Source of the DNA: Cordylochernes scorpioides
Taxonomy: Eukaryota; Arthropoda; Arachnida; Pseudoscorpiones; Chernetidae
Direction: 5' to 3'
Length of the DNA stretch: 64,000 nt
Assembly: GCA_030710605.1 (NCBI GenBank)
Contig: CP092870.1
Location: 53,271,921 to 53,335,920, forward strand
Shown here: positions 50,301 through 58,870 of the stretch, one piece after another
How positions within the stretch are numbered: position 1 is the stretch's first letter
How the letters are laid out: each line of letters starts with the position of its first letter
Made by a program: the position numbers and the translations under genes
Notes under the pieces: generated by a model
What the model saw: the letters and a program-made list of their open reading frames with translations, nothing else
Database searches by the model: none
Told to the model about the DNA's origin: nothing

Positions 50301-52883
50301 TGGCCCATATGAATTCAAAGTGATACCATTTGGGTTATGCAATGCTCCTGTTACTTTCGAACGAATGATGGGAAATCTTCTGAAAAATCTTAAGTGGACA
50401 TCTTTTTATGTTACTTCAACGACATCATCGTTTTTCTGATGATTTTGAGGAACATCTAAGACGACTTCAACTTGTATAAAAATAGTTCCAAGAAAGTCAG
50501 AAAATGTCTTAATCCCAAGAAATGAAAGTTTGGTGTAAAAACTATTATAGTCCTTTGTTCCTAGGTGAGTTTTTACTTGGTTCTTAAAATTTTAAAAATT
50601 GATAAAAACCTATCTCATGAATATTATTATTGTTGGTGTCTCTCAAGTCTACTTTTGTTGACTCTATGGACAAATATTCTGAAAAATGATCTGTGGGTGA
50701 GATAACACGCAGCTAATCTAGTGAGAATCCGGTAGTTTTCTTGATCTCTTCTAGCCAACTCATTGCAGCGCTTCCGCTCTTTCTTCTCTCTCTACCTTTA
50801 ATTTTTCTCAACATCAGCATCTTTTCCGAACGATTTGATCTCTTTATGTGCCCGAGGTAGATGCCTTTGTTCACACATTTCCGATATCAGAAATCTAGTA
50901 GGATTAAATTTATTGAAGATTGATATATTTCTGTCCTCTCTTATATATATATTAAGTACTTTTAATATTATTTCTATCTCGGGTGTGTTCCGAATGTATT
51001 TGGTGTATTGGCTCATTGATTAATCATTGAATATAGCACAGTATGTGACATATGTTTGTCCTGTATCTGTTAAGAATTTTAGCAGAGATTGCATTGTTAT
51101 CATGATATATATAACAATAATAGATTCTAACAGAAAAGGTAATTATAAATCCGATGATCTGAATCGCATCCCGTCTCATAACTGTCACCTCAACCCACAT
51201 AAAAACCTAGTTTGTTAGGAGTAAAACTTATTGTAAAAAATATATATATATATTAATTTAAAACTAGTGGTTTGGCATATTCTTCATCTCTACCATAACG
51301 TCTAAACTGGGGGATGATCTAAACTGCCTTTCAAGGTTTTGGTGAATTTTTGAAGAAATGGTGCCTCCCTTTTGTTATATTTATCACAATAAAAATAAAT
51401 AAACTTTTATTTGACATTGCTTATTTTCTTGATAGATTTTATGTTCATTTATAATATCTGCCAGAGTAAATAGGTTATATAGATTTAAGTGGGGTTTAAC
51501 TTACAGGAACTACGCCAATGGTGGTAGGCCTCACCAGTAATAGATCTCCCTGCTGTCCCTTGATGATACCTGTGGACTGCAAAAACACTGGCATCACACT
51601 TTTTCAAAAAATATATTTCATTATAATTGAGAATAAACATGTATAAAAATAAAGATAAAGGTATAACATTTTTGTCCACATCAAAACATTAAATGATGTG
51701 TACCCAACCATTGTTAGCAATATTATTTGTCGACATTCTGTTAGGACGTAGAGAAGAAATGTTAAAGCAATTCCTACTCAAAAGTTAGTTTATCCATTTT
51801 CGAAAACATGCATAGAAAATAATTTATATGAGCTTCCTTAATTCATATAATGCTCCTAACTTCGCTCAGAGTGATTTTCAGATATTTGAAATGCTTATAG
51901 GGATGTTGGATTGAAAATATTTTAGGTCTAACAAAACCTTTATAGAGAGGCTCGCATAGAGTAGAACTCTAAATGAAATTATTAAACTATTAATATCCAT
52001 ATGATATTGAGAAGGATTGAGAAATGTTGTACCTGAAATTCAGACAAGTTTTTCGTATCAAATGTACAATAAAACAACCACACAAACTGTCACAAAAACT
52101 ACACTCATCGCTGTCGAATGACACTGCTTGACAGACTGACTCTGGACTTTGGGTGACAACCTGTTACCACCAAGGCATGATGTGCTTATTTATAAATCCA
52201 GTTATTTTCAGACTAAGTGCTTAGGTAATTGACAGTATCATGAAGGGGACTATAAAAGTGTTGACATGCGCTTGGTATTTAGTTTTGTAAAAATATTCTA
52301 CTCACTTTCAGATGGCCGTGCAGAATTATATGTATTTCTGGTAAAGGGATATCTATACTTCCCCTTATCTGGCGATAAGTTATATGTCTATCAGTCTCTA
52401 ATATTTTCTTGATGCAGCGTTGTTTTCCTTATAAACTGACGAAACTGGACGTTCTGATCTTGACGCGGCCCTTATGCCTTCTGTTCCTCGTTGGAACTCA
52501 AAATATCACCTGAATATAGTAGTACGATATGAACGATCAGTAAAGAAGTCATTTCTTTCAAGCATTCGACAATACCCAAACCGCATTCATCGAAAAATGG
52601 ATCGGTATTAAATTTTGTGCCAAGTAGACATTCTTAATATTTTATCATTCCACAGTTCAAAATTTATTAACGTCTAGCAAATGAAATTTTGAATGCATTT
52701 CAAACATGGCTCAACATGTTTACGCGCACAACTATTAAGGATATTTAACTTGATTTGAAAGCGTACATTATCATAATACAAAAATAAAAGAAGTCTGTTT
52801 GGTTTTGATAATTTTACCTTGTCTGATAGAGTTAGAGCCGAAGAGTAGGCGATGGACTGTTGATCCCACATGACCAGAATCTC
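35192..52883 (-). CDS. Acsl: Long-chain acyl-CoA synthetase (ACSL3/4 type), C-terminal half, 8 exons
   Basis: ATP-dependent ligation of long-chain fatty acids to CoA, on ER, mitochondrial or droplet membranes in known homologues. The CDS joins 52883-52818, 51576-51505, 44829-44700, 44142-43970, 43059-42985, 42926-42738, 37813-37555 and 35342-35192. All introns are GT-AG, phases agree, and the join has no stop until TGA/TAA after NNVSSP. It gives about 370 residues of a family usually 680-720 long. Motifs are SSALTLSD, VGYGLTE (adenylate site), WFYTGDIGE, RRKDLVK (hinge after the Asp) and GEYVALGQVE (C-terminal lid). The end SGLVTAALKLKR matches the family C-terminus. The AMP-binding P-loop exons would lie further right and were not found. 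Introns are loaded with transposons, mostly old, none touching an exon. Confidence 0.95.
35590..36032. repeat. Degenerate minisatellite, units of about 55 bp, in the last Acsl intron
   Basis: Successive blocks share GAGCCCTTCTACAGGAGTAT and TTCTGA(C/G)TACTTTGGGG with many substitutions. About eight units are visible. The CCCTTCTACAGGAG core also occurs at 12440 and 21010. A mariner is inserted at its right end. Confidence 0.7.
36035..37343 (-). mobile_element. Nearly intact mariner element
   Basis: 1309 bp with long terminal inverted repeats beginning CAAGGTATGTCCCATAAGTT at both ends (about 43 bp, nearly perfect), flanked by the TA duplication (36033-36034 and 37344-37345). It encodes one transposase with two premature stops. 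It sits in the last intron of Acsl in the same orientation as the gene. Confidence 0.95.
36107..37147 (-). pseudogene. Mariner transposase (DD34D) with two in-frame stops
   Basis: 347 codons from ATG 37147 to TAA 36107, the normal mariner length. There is no frameshift, only a TAG after SAEWRG (near 36609) and a TAA after DTRDDII (36227). The N-terminal HTH region has FEWHSRFKAGRISIEDDPR and GRP. The catalytic residues are present: D in TGDETW near 158, D in HHDNARPH near 248, and a third D in APNDFF exactly 34 residues later. The WVYGYD and YFPDIAP motifs are close to family consensus. Only the two stops prevent a full protein, so the insertion is fairly recent. Confidence 0.93.
37555..37813 (-). 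CDS. Acsl: Acsl exon with hinge and C-terminal lid
   Basis: Acceptor TTCTGCGCAG, donor GTGTGA. Encodes RRKDLVKLSTGEYVALGQVE, the conserved hinge into the C-terminal lid, followed by VDNVCV and a variable region. It ends in phase 2, completing Met with the last exon. Confidence 0.95.
37985..38262 (-). mobile_element. Decayed foldback MITE, family A-like, in an Acsl intron
   Basis: Contains GGCTTTTCTTGATTTATCAAG and GCTCGTCAGCGTGGAG, which match the inside of the 395-bp element at 58871-59265, and ends in CCTGGTCAGGATATGCC as at 460. The GATGGCGCTCTGCC block is the inverse of 498-512. The left arm is hard to place, so boundaries are approximate. Confidence 0.6.
38263..38987. other. Acsl intron, AT-rich, nothing recognised
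   Basis: A 105-codon open frame (38489-38806) is low-complexity, asparagine-rich and without similarity. No other feature was found. Confidence 0.35.
38988..41457 (+). mobile_element. 2.5-kb mariner-like element with very long (about 350-bp) inverted repeats
   Basis: The ends begin ACAGGGTGATCCAAAAGTC (left) and ATACAGTTGATCCAAAACTC (right, inverse). Inner words CTCCGCGAATATTTGCGCTA, ATGCGGTAAACACCAT and AATATCAAATGATAAATTAA recur inverted in the same order. The arms therefore extend to about 39335 and 41105, with roughly 80 percent identity by eye. A decayed transposase lies between. Such long arms are unusual for this superfamily. It lies in an Acsl intron, opposite to the gene. Confidence 0.82.
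39640..40330 (+). pseudogene. Transposase relic of the long-TIR mariner-like element
   Basis: Readable parts are: LEPKLRSGRPSTSKS-like linker; EITFMQDGGPPHISHG with the second catalytic Asp; WPPRSPDLTP then a one-base loss before the third Asp (DFW in the restored phase); and GYIKSRVYRCRPTTLA in another frame. Spacing between the second and third Asp is about 42 residues, which suggests a DD41D-like lineage rather than classical DD34D. Several stops and frameshifts make it inactive. Confidence 0.7.
41458..42737. other. Acsl intron remainder
   Basis: AT-rich with a GC-richer patch at about 41850-42200 that I cannot identify. It may be a relic of an element but shows no protein motif or inverted repeat. 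Confidence 0.3.
42738..42926 (-). CDS. Acsl: Acsl exon with the TGDIGE motif
   Basis: Acceptor CAGCTGCAG, donor GTAAAT. Encodes GYSTKDKPYPRGEVVVGGKS and WFYTGDIGEL. The Asp of TGD normally binds the ribose hydroxyls of AMP. The final G of the exon completes an Asp codon with the next exon, giving the D-RRKDLVK hinge. Confidence 0.95.
42985..43059 (-). CDS. Acsl: Acsl small exon (75 bp)
   Basis: Encodes DDPVTGHVGYPGEGGYIRLK and DWKEG. The acceptor is CTGTGCAG and the donor GTAGGA. The intron to the next exon is only 58 bases (42927-42984). Confidence 0.92.
43204..43325. mobile_element. Short foldback MITE (family A) in an Acsl intron
   Basis: AGAAAAAGGCATCTTCTCAT and GAAAGTTGCTGATGGCTTGC on the left are repeated inverted on the right with a few changes. 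They leave a centre of only about 14 bases, so this is a near-palindromic 120-bp hairpin. It is a deletion derivative of the element at 58871-59265. Confidence 0.85.
43398..43656. mobile_element. 259-bp MITE (family E) in an Acsl intron
   Basis: Arms of about 90 bp: TTATAGAACGAAGTTTAATA and TTTAAAGAACGAAAAATCGT on the left, inverted on the right. The 13-mer ACTATAAACTTAT lies at the left boundary and recurs at 43191 and 43685. Confidence 0.8.
43970..44142 (-). CDS. Acsl: Acsl exon with the YGLTE motif
   Basis: Acceptor ATGTACAG, donor GTAAGT. Encodes LFFKKFQDALGGRIYLIATE, GAPLNQET and VVGYGLTECTAL. GYGLTE is the adenylate-forming family motif that contacts ATP/AMP. Confidence 0.95.
44700..44829 (-). 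CDS. Acsl: Acsl exon
   Basis: Acceptor GTTACAG, donor GTGAGA. Encodes LVLDRIKKAFFEGAKQKG to HKKGYRTPFLN, aligning with the segment between the GVP and LFKK blocks of ACSL3/4. It ends in phase 2, completing Arg with the next exon. Confidence 0.94.
44830..45784. other. Acsl intron, AT-rich, nothing recognised
   Basis: AT-rich intron sequence. A 69-codon minus frame at 45608-45817 is low in complexity and not recognisable. Confidence 0.35.
45785..47650 (+). pseudogene. Decayed LINE (jockey/R1-type) with most of the RT deleted
   Basis: Fragments in order are: an ORF1-like part (from 45785, ALLFNFGKKA and KVVFHIKTSQGVKLLATRL); the end of an endonuclease domain around 46550-46750 (NLEDFAHCNDLHIIGHPVLF, TWSNG); a PWWTPEL block near 46985; an RT scrap with WLADRHGWLSDNQF near 47335; and a C-terminal CIYCSEEPQTVDHLLF zinc motif near 47455. 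The catalytic RT core is missing. Many stops and frameshifts. It lies in an Acsl intron, antisense to the gene. Confidence 0.75.
47740..47876 (+). repeat. Gypsy LTR 3' part
   Basis: CTAGCTGTAGATAATTTGGT through TTGTCATCCATTACTATG ends near CTACAA at 47876, followed by TGGTGGAGAATTTG. A homologous fragment stands alone at 24000-24120. The LTR start on the left is unclear. Confidence 0.6.
47877..50440 (+). pseudogene. Gypsy retrotransposon relic (gag, protease, RT fragments)
   Basis: Starts at a likely primer-site region TGGTGGAGAATTTG after the LTR. A degenerate gag zinc knuckle reads FCFHCRRLSQVVRYCHE near 48800. A protease-like segment NFGASYYVVSERF (D of DSGAS lost) is near 49200. The RT part at 50190-50400 is clear: FIDLQSGYWQIDVEESYREK, FGLCNAPVTFERMM, with YPLTRIDEI in a neighbouring frame just upstream. 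The region beyond, including the catalytic Asp pair, is broken. Dead, lying in the largest Acsl intron. Confidence 0.8.
50441..51504. other. Acsl intron, AT-rich, nothing recognised
   Basis: AT-rich intron between the gypsy relic and the next exon. Around 50640-50830 is a short block resembling 4280-4400 (AGCTTATCTAGTGACCATTC versus AGCTAATCTAGTGAGAATCC, then ATTTTTCTCAACATCAGCAT), so a further dispersed repeat is shared between these places. Confidence 0.4.
51505..51576 (-). CDS. Acsl: Acsl exon (72 bp)
   Basis: Acceptor TTTTTGCAG, donor GTAAGT, phase 0 at both ends. Encodes STGIIKGQQGDLLLVRPT and TIGVVP, matching the KIKKGSKGD-LKPTLMAAVP region of vertebrate ACSL. Confidence 0.93.
51577..52239. 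other. Acsl intron, nothing recognised
   Basis: AT-rich intron with no recognisable element up to the mariner relic. Confidence 0.35.
52240..52700 (-). pseudogene. Truncated mariner relic, same family as 17340-18300
   Basis: Nucleotide similarity to 18120-18410 runs through the HTH part. Shared words include GTCTCTAATATTTT/GTCTCCAACAATTT, ACTGGACGTTCTGATCTTGA and TAGTACGATATGAACGATCA. The catalytic half is missing. Many mutations. Confidence 0.6.
52818..52883 (-). CDS. Acsl: Acsl exon (66 bp), first exon in the window
   Basis: Acceptor TTTGATGCAG, donor GTAAAA. Encodes ILVMWDQQSIAYSSALTLSD, matching the [20 protein letters not shown] region. The first two bases AG would complete a Glu codon, as expected for the ELTAE motif that precedes it. 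The donor exon was not found to the right. Confidence 0.9.
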
Positions 52884-52974
52884 TGCATCAAAGTAAAGTT
52901 TGAGAAATTCAGCCTTTATTCATTCAGCTTATACAATCATACATCACATTCTTTAATAAATCCGCTTTTTATTG

Positions 52975-53235
52975 TTCCAAGCCCGGATGACAAAGGAGAA
53001 GAAAGAGCTGTAAAAAGCTCGTTGAAAAAACCGGGATAATGGTCCCCTGTAAGGGTTCCTGATTCACGAAAATAGTATGAGAAGCATCTGTAGTTAGAGG
53101 GGCTGCTCATTGCATATTGCAGCTAAGTCGGCCACTATTGATAAGTACTTTCAGCCTTAAAGATAAAAGCAGATACATTCAACTTCACCCAATAATGATG
53201 GTTGTCAAATACCTAACACCTTAATATGATTGAGT
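52975..53235 (-). repeat. Dispersed repeat family C, inverse copy
   Basis: The reverse complement shares CACTCAATCATATTA, GGGTGAAGT, ATCTGCTTTTATC and GGCCGACTTAGCT with 15520-15960 in the same order. Confidence 0.6.
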
Positions 53236-53351
53236 GATATTAAAAATTAAATTGATTTAATTTATAGCACAGCATTGCTGTCGTTCAAGTTTGAATGTGT
53301 GTTATTCTATATATTCGCTATAAAACTAAGTAATGGTCGAATGGGCTAGGT

Positions 53352-53550
53352 CAGGGATCGGCAAACTTCTGAGTAGGAGGAGTCAAAAATTAAAATTTAC
53401 AAAATTTCAAAGTTTCTGAAGAGCCATCTTTTGCCAACAATAAATATTACTCGCATAAGTAATATTTATGTATGTAACTATAAAAAAAATCCGCAGCTTC
53501 ACATCCAAAGGGCCGCATATTCCTCGAGAGCCGCAGTTTTCCGACCTCTG
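53352..53550. mobile_element. 199-bp non-autonomous hAT element with perfect 8-bp duplication
   Basis: Left end CAGGGATCGGCAAACTTCTG; right end GCAGTTTTCCGACCTCTG, inverse with a few changes. GGCTAGGT is duplicated at 53344-53351 and 53551-53558. CAG termini and 8-bp duplication mark a hAT MITE, distinct in sequence from that at 13556. Confidence 0.9.
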
Positions 53551-53558
53551 GGCTAGGT

Positions 53559-54043
53559 GGTATTTTTGTCTAGGAGAAATGGCTAGCGACGTATTATAAG
53601 ATAGATAATGATCCAGTGAAGCAGACTGGCCTTTGTTATACTGAGCATTTTATATCAGTTCTATAAATTGAGATAAATATGCTAATGATCGAAGTTTTCA
53701 CTTGTGACATATCAGGATTTAATTCACAACTTACCTCATATTAACTAAATATAAAATTCTGCCTGAACCGCATTGAGCATTCATAATCATTCTTATAATA
53801 AAAAATGGACACTCTCCTGTCCTTGAGGGAGAAATCGGCTCAAAAATCGAAAGAGCCAAATTTATTTGGCCAATAGCATAAAGGTAGAAAGCACTAGAAA
53901 TCTAATTCTGTGTATCAAACCCTGTTTATAAAACTACATCGAAAAAATTTCTAATCTAAATTCTACAATAGTTGTCGAATAGAAATATTTGTCCATATAG
54001 TCACCAAAAGGCGAGTACAAGTTGGTTGTGCTTACAACAACAA
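53559..54043. other. AT-rich sequence, nothing recognised
   Basis: No coding or repeat feature before the second copia LTR. Confidence 0.35.
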
Positions 54044-54286
54044 TGTTGTGGGTCGGTGATGCAAAAGAACAGCCAAATAAGTGATTTTATAAATATAGTA
54101 TTATTATTGAATATAAGGATATATATGATGACACAAGAATAGCAACCGCACACAGCAGTGGAACAAAGGCAGGCTTAAAACTATAAACAAGATGACGGAC
54201 GCCAGAAGAGGGGGGGGGCCGTTCCCATTGGTTTAGTCATCTCCATGCAGCGCCGCCAAGCGGTGCCTGCGTCCACGCTTCTCTCA
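54044..54286 (-). repeat. Second copia, 3' LTR (243 bp)
   Basis: Nearly identical to 57770-58018 except for a shorter G-run (about 54209-54218) and scattered changes. The purine tract AGTGGGGGAATTA adjoins it internally. Confidence 0.93.
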
Positions 54287-57200
54287 TAATTCCCCCACTG
54301 AAGCGCTGGACAGGAGAACAGTTCATGAAGTCACAGGCGTTCTTGTGAGCCACTTTGCTCAGGGTCTTGGTGAAGACGTCGGCCAGGTTCTCCTTTGTAG
54401 GGATGTAGACAATCTTGATCTCTCCGCTAATTATTCTTTCTCTGACGTGATGGTATCTTATGTCAATGTGTTTGGATCTGTTGTTCTCCACATTATTTAT
54501 TGAAAAGTCTATAGAGGATCTATTATCGCAATGAATTATCAAGGGAAAGGCAAAATTCGATAAGAACTTTAATTCTTTCAAGATGGTAGCGATCCAAACT
54601 GCTTCCTTAGTGGTCTGGGATAGCGCTAAATATTCTGCATCCATTGTGGAAAGTGAGACACACTTCTGTTTGCTAGTCTTCCATATGACTAAGGAATGTC
54701 CTATAGTGATAGCGGTCCCACTATTGGACCGTCTGTCATCGATGTCGCTAGCCCAATCTGCATCACTGTATGCACAAACATCATTGGAATCAGTCCGGCG
54801 ATAAACGAGAGATAGATTTATGCTGCCGTGTAAATTTCTTAAGACGTGTTTGGCAGCTTGCCAATGTCGACGTCCAGGGTTGCTGGAGAATTGAGCTAAT
54901 CTCGTAACAGAAAACATTAAGTCTGGCCTAGTACAATTCGCAAGATAAAGGAGCGACCCGATTAGTTCCCTACATGGAATAACTTTCATCCTCTCTTTCT
55001 CTTCTTCCAAGTCGCCATATAGATAAGCGTTATCTACGTCGAGATGTCTATTGTACCATTTCATGTTCAAACTTAACGTTATCAAAACTCTGATTACAGC
55101 TAAGTTAATAACAGATGCATAAGTTTCCTGAAAATCGATTCCTTGTTTCTGTGAGAAACCTCTAGCTACTAAACGTGCTTTGAAACGTTCTACATTTCCG
55201 CTCTCATTTGTCTTCACCTTATACACCCATCTGCTGCTAATCGGTTTCTTTCCCGGCGGTAATGTTGATAACTCCCAAGTGCCTCGTTCCTGAAGCACTC
55301 TAAGCTCATCTTCCATTGCTTTTCTCCAATACATGGCTTCGGGAGATTGGACTGCCTCTTCAAAACTCTGCGGCTCGGTAACATCTAAAAAATTTAACTC
55401 TACTCTTGGTTTACCTTTTCTCCCATATGGATTTCTAACAATGTTTTTGGAGGTGGAGGGTTGTGGTAGGGTGTCCTCTACCCCCATTGAATCCAAATTA
55501 CTCGGTAATTCATTCTCTAGGTCGTTATCATGATTAGTCTCAGGTTCTAGCCAAACGTGGTTGTACCTTTCCGGTTCTGTCTCTTCGACTATTTTGGTCC
55601 ACTCTAGTCCAATTTTAGACTCATCGAATCTAACATGTTTTGTTTCAATCACCTTTTGGGATTCTGGGCCCCAGAGACGGTATCCACGTGTTTGAGTGGA
55701 GTATCCTACCAGAATTACATCTACATGCCCGATGGTCTAATTTTCGCCTTCTTTCTCTTGGTATATGGCTATATGCCAAACATCCAAATGCTTTTAGGTG
55801 TCTTACACTAGGATTTCTTTCTAACCAAAGTCCATCAGGTACTTTGTCTTTTAGAGCACTATTATAACATTTGTTTTTAATGTAAGCAGCTGTGTTTACC
55901 GCCTCTGCCCAAAATCTATGGGGGAGATTAGCGCTATGTAAACAAGCGCGGGCCATATCTAAAAGTGTTCGATTTACACGTTCTGCCACGCCGTTCATTT
56001 GCGGAGAATACACGTTTGTGCGTTCATGCTTTATCCCTAGTTTTTGTAATTTGTCTTGAAAATCTCTATTGCAAAACTCAAGTCCATTATCCGATCGTAA
56101 CACTTTAATTTTATTACCAGTTTGTCTCTCTACAGTGGCTCTATAGATATCGAAATGTTTTAATACTTCATCTTTGTTTTTCAGAAAATACACAGTAATC
56201 CTTCTTGAGAAATCATCAACAAAAGATAGAAAGTATCTATTGCTTCCGGTTGATTTTACAGGCATTGGACCGCAAATATCTGTGTGGATAAGCTCCAAGG
56301 TCTGTTTTGATCTAATGTTGCCTAGGTTTTTATGTGACGCTTTAGTGGATTTGGCGATACAACAATCGTCGCATAGGCCTTTGTCTCTAGAGGAAATTTC
56401 TAAGCCTATTACCAGCTCCTCCCGCGCCATCTTTTCAATGGCGTTACTGTCAATATGGCATAACCTTTGATGCCACGTTTTTAAGGAATTGTTCTGAAAA
56501 TGGTCCCTTTCACTATTAAATGCTGTTTTACTGGAGTTTAAGGTCTTACCTTTCACAATGTAGAGGCCATTTACATTTGTTGCTTCCGCTATAATCCTGT
56601 TTTCTGAGTTGAAAACGCGCGCTACCATATAATGGAAGGTCACACGGTTGCCGTTTTCTTCTATCTTGGAGACTGACAGCAGATTCCTTCGCACATTTGG
56701 GACGTATTACAGATTGTTTAGCTTGATTTCGATGCTTTCATTATGGATAGACGTCTGGAGAAATATGTGACCATATCCTTTGGCCTCAGTTGTCCCACTC
56801 GCAGTCATGATAGGATCAGATGACACCTCCCGAAGGTCAACGAACCAGTCTTTGTTTCTGCATACATGGTTGGTTACTCCGCTGGCCAGGAGCCACGAAT
56901 CCTCGTCTCTCGTTAGGTTGAGTGCAGCCAGGAAGTTATCTGATTTGTTTACCTTCCTCTGATAATGCTGATTATCGCGGTTCCTAGTAGTTGTTTGCCT
57001 CATTCCTCGGCAGTTGGTGGCGATGTGGCCGATCTTCCCGCATCGGTAGCATTTTCTTCGACTGTCGGTGCTGCTGTTATTTTGAAGCTTGTTCACCTGT
57101 AGCACCTCCTTGGATGAATCCTCTTTTCTGGTTGTTCTTCTCTCGTGTTCCGTTAGCAGGACCTGCCTTACCTTGGATGACGTGAACTCATCATCCGTCA

Positions 57201-57714
57201 TGTTGCCGAAGTTCATTATAATCCCATCATAGGAGTCTGGTAGTCCAGCTAGCATAGAGTATGCCAGATCTTCATCCTTTACTTCACATCCCGCTTCTCT
57301 GAGGTGATCACTGCAGGTCTTCAATCTTGATAGGTACTTTATCATATTTTCTTCTTCGATGAACTTGATGTTCACGAATTGTTTCTTGAGTTGAAGAATT
57401 CGCGCCCTTGATTTCGGTTCAAATATTTGTTCCAGGGTCGTCCAGGCTTCACTTGCAGTCTTACAGTCGATAACGTGTATTTGTTGCTCTGTAGAAATTG
57501 ATAGAGCAATCGTTGCCAGTGCCTTTTCTTGTTTAATTTTTGTCTTCTCATATTTTCTTTGATCCTCATCAGCGTCGATCGTTTCTTCGTTAATTCCACA
57601 TTCCCATAATCCTCTTTCGATCAGAAGCATCTTCATGTTAAATTTCCATGATCGATAATTGCTGCCGGTGAGCTTCTCAACGTTCAGGGCAAGCGCTTTG
57701 GAAGACGACGCCAT
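54250..57714 (-). pseudogene. Defective copia gag-pol (TNT1-like order)
   Basis: From ATG 57714: Gag with knuckle CYRCGKIGHIATNC; a protease box LLASGVTNH in which the catalytic Asp of DSGAT is Ala; then a TAA at 56707-56709 directly before YVPNVRRNLLSVSK, the frame being otherwise continuous. Integrase is recognisable: IDSNAIEKM zinc region, HTDICGPM, LRSDNGLEF, GVAERVNRT. A frameshift occurs near 55725 before ETKHVRFDE. The RT starts (WVYKVKTNE, FKARLVARGFSQ, LDVDNAYLYGDLEE), but the YVDD region is deleted, with EKERMKVIPCRELIGSLLYL joined directly. RNase H follows (SDADWAS, STMDAEYLAL). It cannot be autonomous. Confidence 0.93.
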
Positions 57715-57757
57715 CTTGGTTTCACTTACTTTTCGTTCTTTTTATGAAGCTAACCAC

Positions 57758-57769
57758 GCTCTGCTACCA
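57758..57769 (-). promoter_or_regulatory. Second copia primer-binding site (3' end of initiator tRNA)
   Basis: Directly after the 5' LTR the minus strand reads TGGTAGCAGAGC. This is complementary to the GCUCUGCUACCA 3' end of initiator tRNA-Met as I recall it from insects. This is the ordinary priming mode, unlike the first copia. Confidence 0.8.
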
Positions 57770-58018
57770 TGTTGTGGGTCGGTGATGCAAAAGAACAGCC
57801 AAATAAGTGATTTTATAAATATAGTATTATTATTAAATATAAGGATATATATGATGACACAAGAATAGCAACCGCACACAGCAGTGGAACAAAGGCAGGC
57901 TTAAAACTATAAACAAGATGACGGACGCCAGAAGAGGGGGGGGGGGGGGAGGCGTTCCCATTGGTTAGTCATATCCATGCAGCGCCGCCAAGCGGTGCCT
58001 GCGTCCACGCTTCTCTCA
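57770..58018 (-). repeat. Second copia, 5' LTR (249 bp)
   Basis: Begins TGAGAGAAGCGTGG on the minus strand and ends CACCCGACCCACAACA-like. It carries a G-run of about 13-14 at 57936-57950, longer than in the other LTR. Confidence 0.93.
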
Positions 58019-58470
58019 TTAAACGAGAATGTGATAAGCCAAGCAAAGGAATTAAAAAAAATCTTATCAATTGAAGATAGCTTATCTCGTTTAAATAGAT
58101 GCTGAAACTAAGGGTCATCAATTGACTGTTTCCAAAAACTGGCGGACTTGAGTAGTTAAGTGAGCTCAACAACAGTCTATTGAACTGAGAAGCACCTACT
58201 AATGGTTTCAGACTAATCACCCTTGTCAGTCCAGATTCTCAGTTTTTCAAAGCTGGTGTTGTCGCCGAACTGCTCCACAGGTTTGCGGAGCTCCAGAAAA
58301 TAGATGGCGCTTAGTTCTATTTTGACGGTTAGAAGTAACCTTTATTTTTATGAACAAATATCCTTCTAGAAATTTATTAAAGGTTTCTTATGTCATTTAC
58401 AGTGTTGGAATTGTTTCCCTATAATACCAACCTGAGAGTCGCCATTTTTACTAAATAAATTCCATTTTAA
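58019..58470. other. Unassigned sequence; weak exon-like stretch at 58217-58305
   Basis: On the minus strand 58217-58305 reads LRKPVEQFGDNTSFEKLRIW followed by TDKG. Codon usage is not unlike that of the Acsl exons, and a GTGATT follows. It matches no ACSL segment that I know and the acceptor is poor. The rest is AT-rich. Confidence 0.2.
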
Positions 58471-58473
58471 AAT

Positions 58474-58562
58474 TTAAACTATTTTTTTTGACGTGTATGA
58501 TTTTTAAAAAATAAATTGGATTCATTTAAAAATTCATACGCATCAAAAATAGTTTGAGTTTA
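58474..58562. repeat. Minimal derivative of MITE family B (arms only)
   Basis: AAACTATTTTTTTTGACGTG and TATGATTTTTAAAAAATAAA are followed by their inverse. They match the outer arms of the palindrome at 1364-1651. The centre is gone. Confidence 0.55.
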
Positions 58563-58866
58563 TTATAACTAATGGTACGCTATTGTATCATATTAATTTC
58601 ATATATCCCTGTGCATGAATCACACACACTCATAAGTTCTTGTGCCTCAGAAAATTGAAAAAAAAATTTTTTGACATGACAAGTATACTCTTAATCGCAT
58701 TCCTATCACAAGATCACCCATCTTAATGAAAGTTTTCTAAAATAATATTTATTTTATTCAGAACATTTTAGAATTCATGGTTGTCTCAATTTTAAAATTT
58801 GAACAAACAAAAATAAATTGAAAAAATAGTACAAATGTGATATTGTACTGGGATAAGGTGCATATA
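58563..58866. other. AT-rich sequence, nothing recognised
   Basis: No recognisable feature. Confidence 0.35.
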
Positions 58867-58870
58867 TTAA

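Larger units (their letters stand above)
54044..58018 (-). mobile_element. Defective Ty1/copia element of a second family
   Basis: LTRs at 54044-54286 and 57770-58018 both run TGTTGTGGGTCGG to TTCTCTCA on the plus strand and differ by a G-run length and a few bases. The bases outside (AACAA left, TTAAA right) do not match, so no target duplication remains. The internal gag-pol has a stop, a frameshift and a large RT deletion. The primer site matches the 3' end of initiator tRNA-Met. Confidence 0.95.

Noticed and set aside
54039..58023. Target-site duplication around the second copia
   Set aside because: The five bases outside each LTR (AACAA and TTAAA) do not match, so none is claimed.
58217..58305. 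A further Acsl exon (minus strand, LRKPVEQFGDNTSFEKLRIW)
   Set aside because: It does not match the family segment expected before the 52883 exon, the acceptor is poor and the phase cannot be tested.
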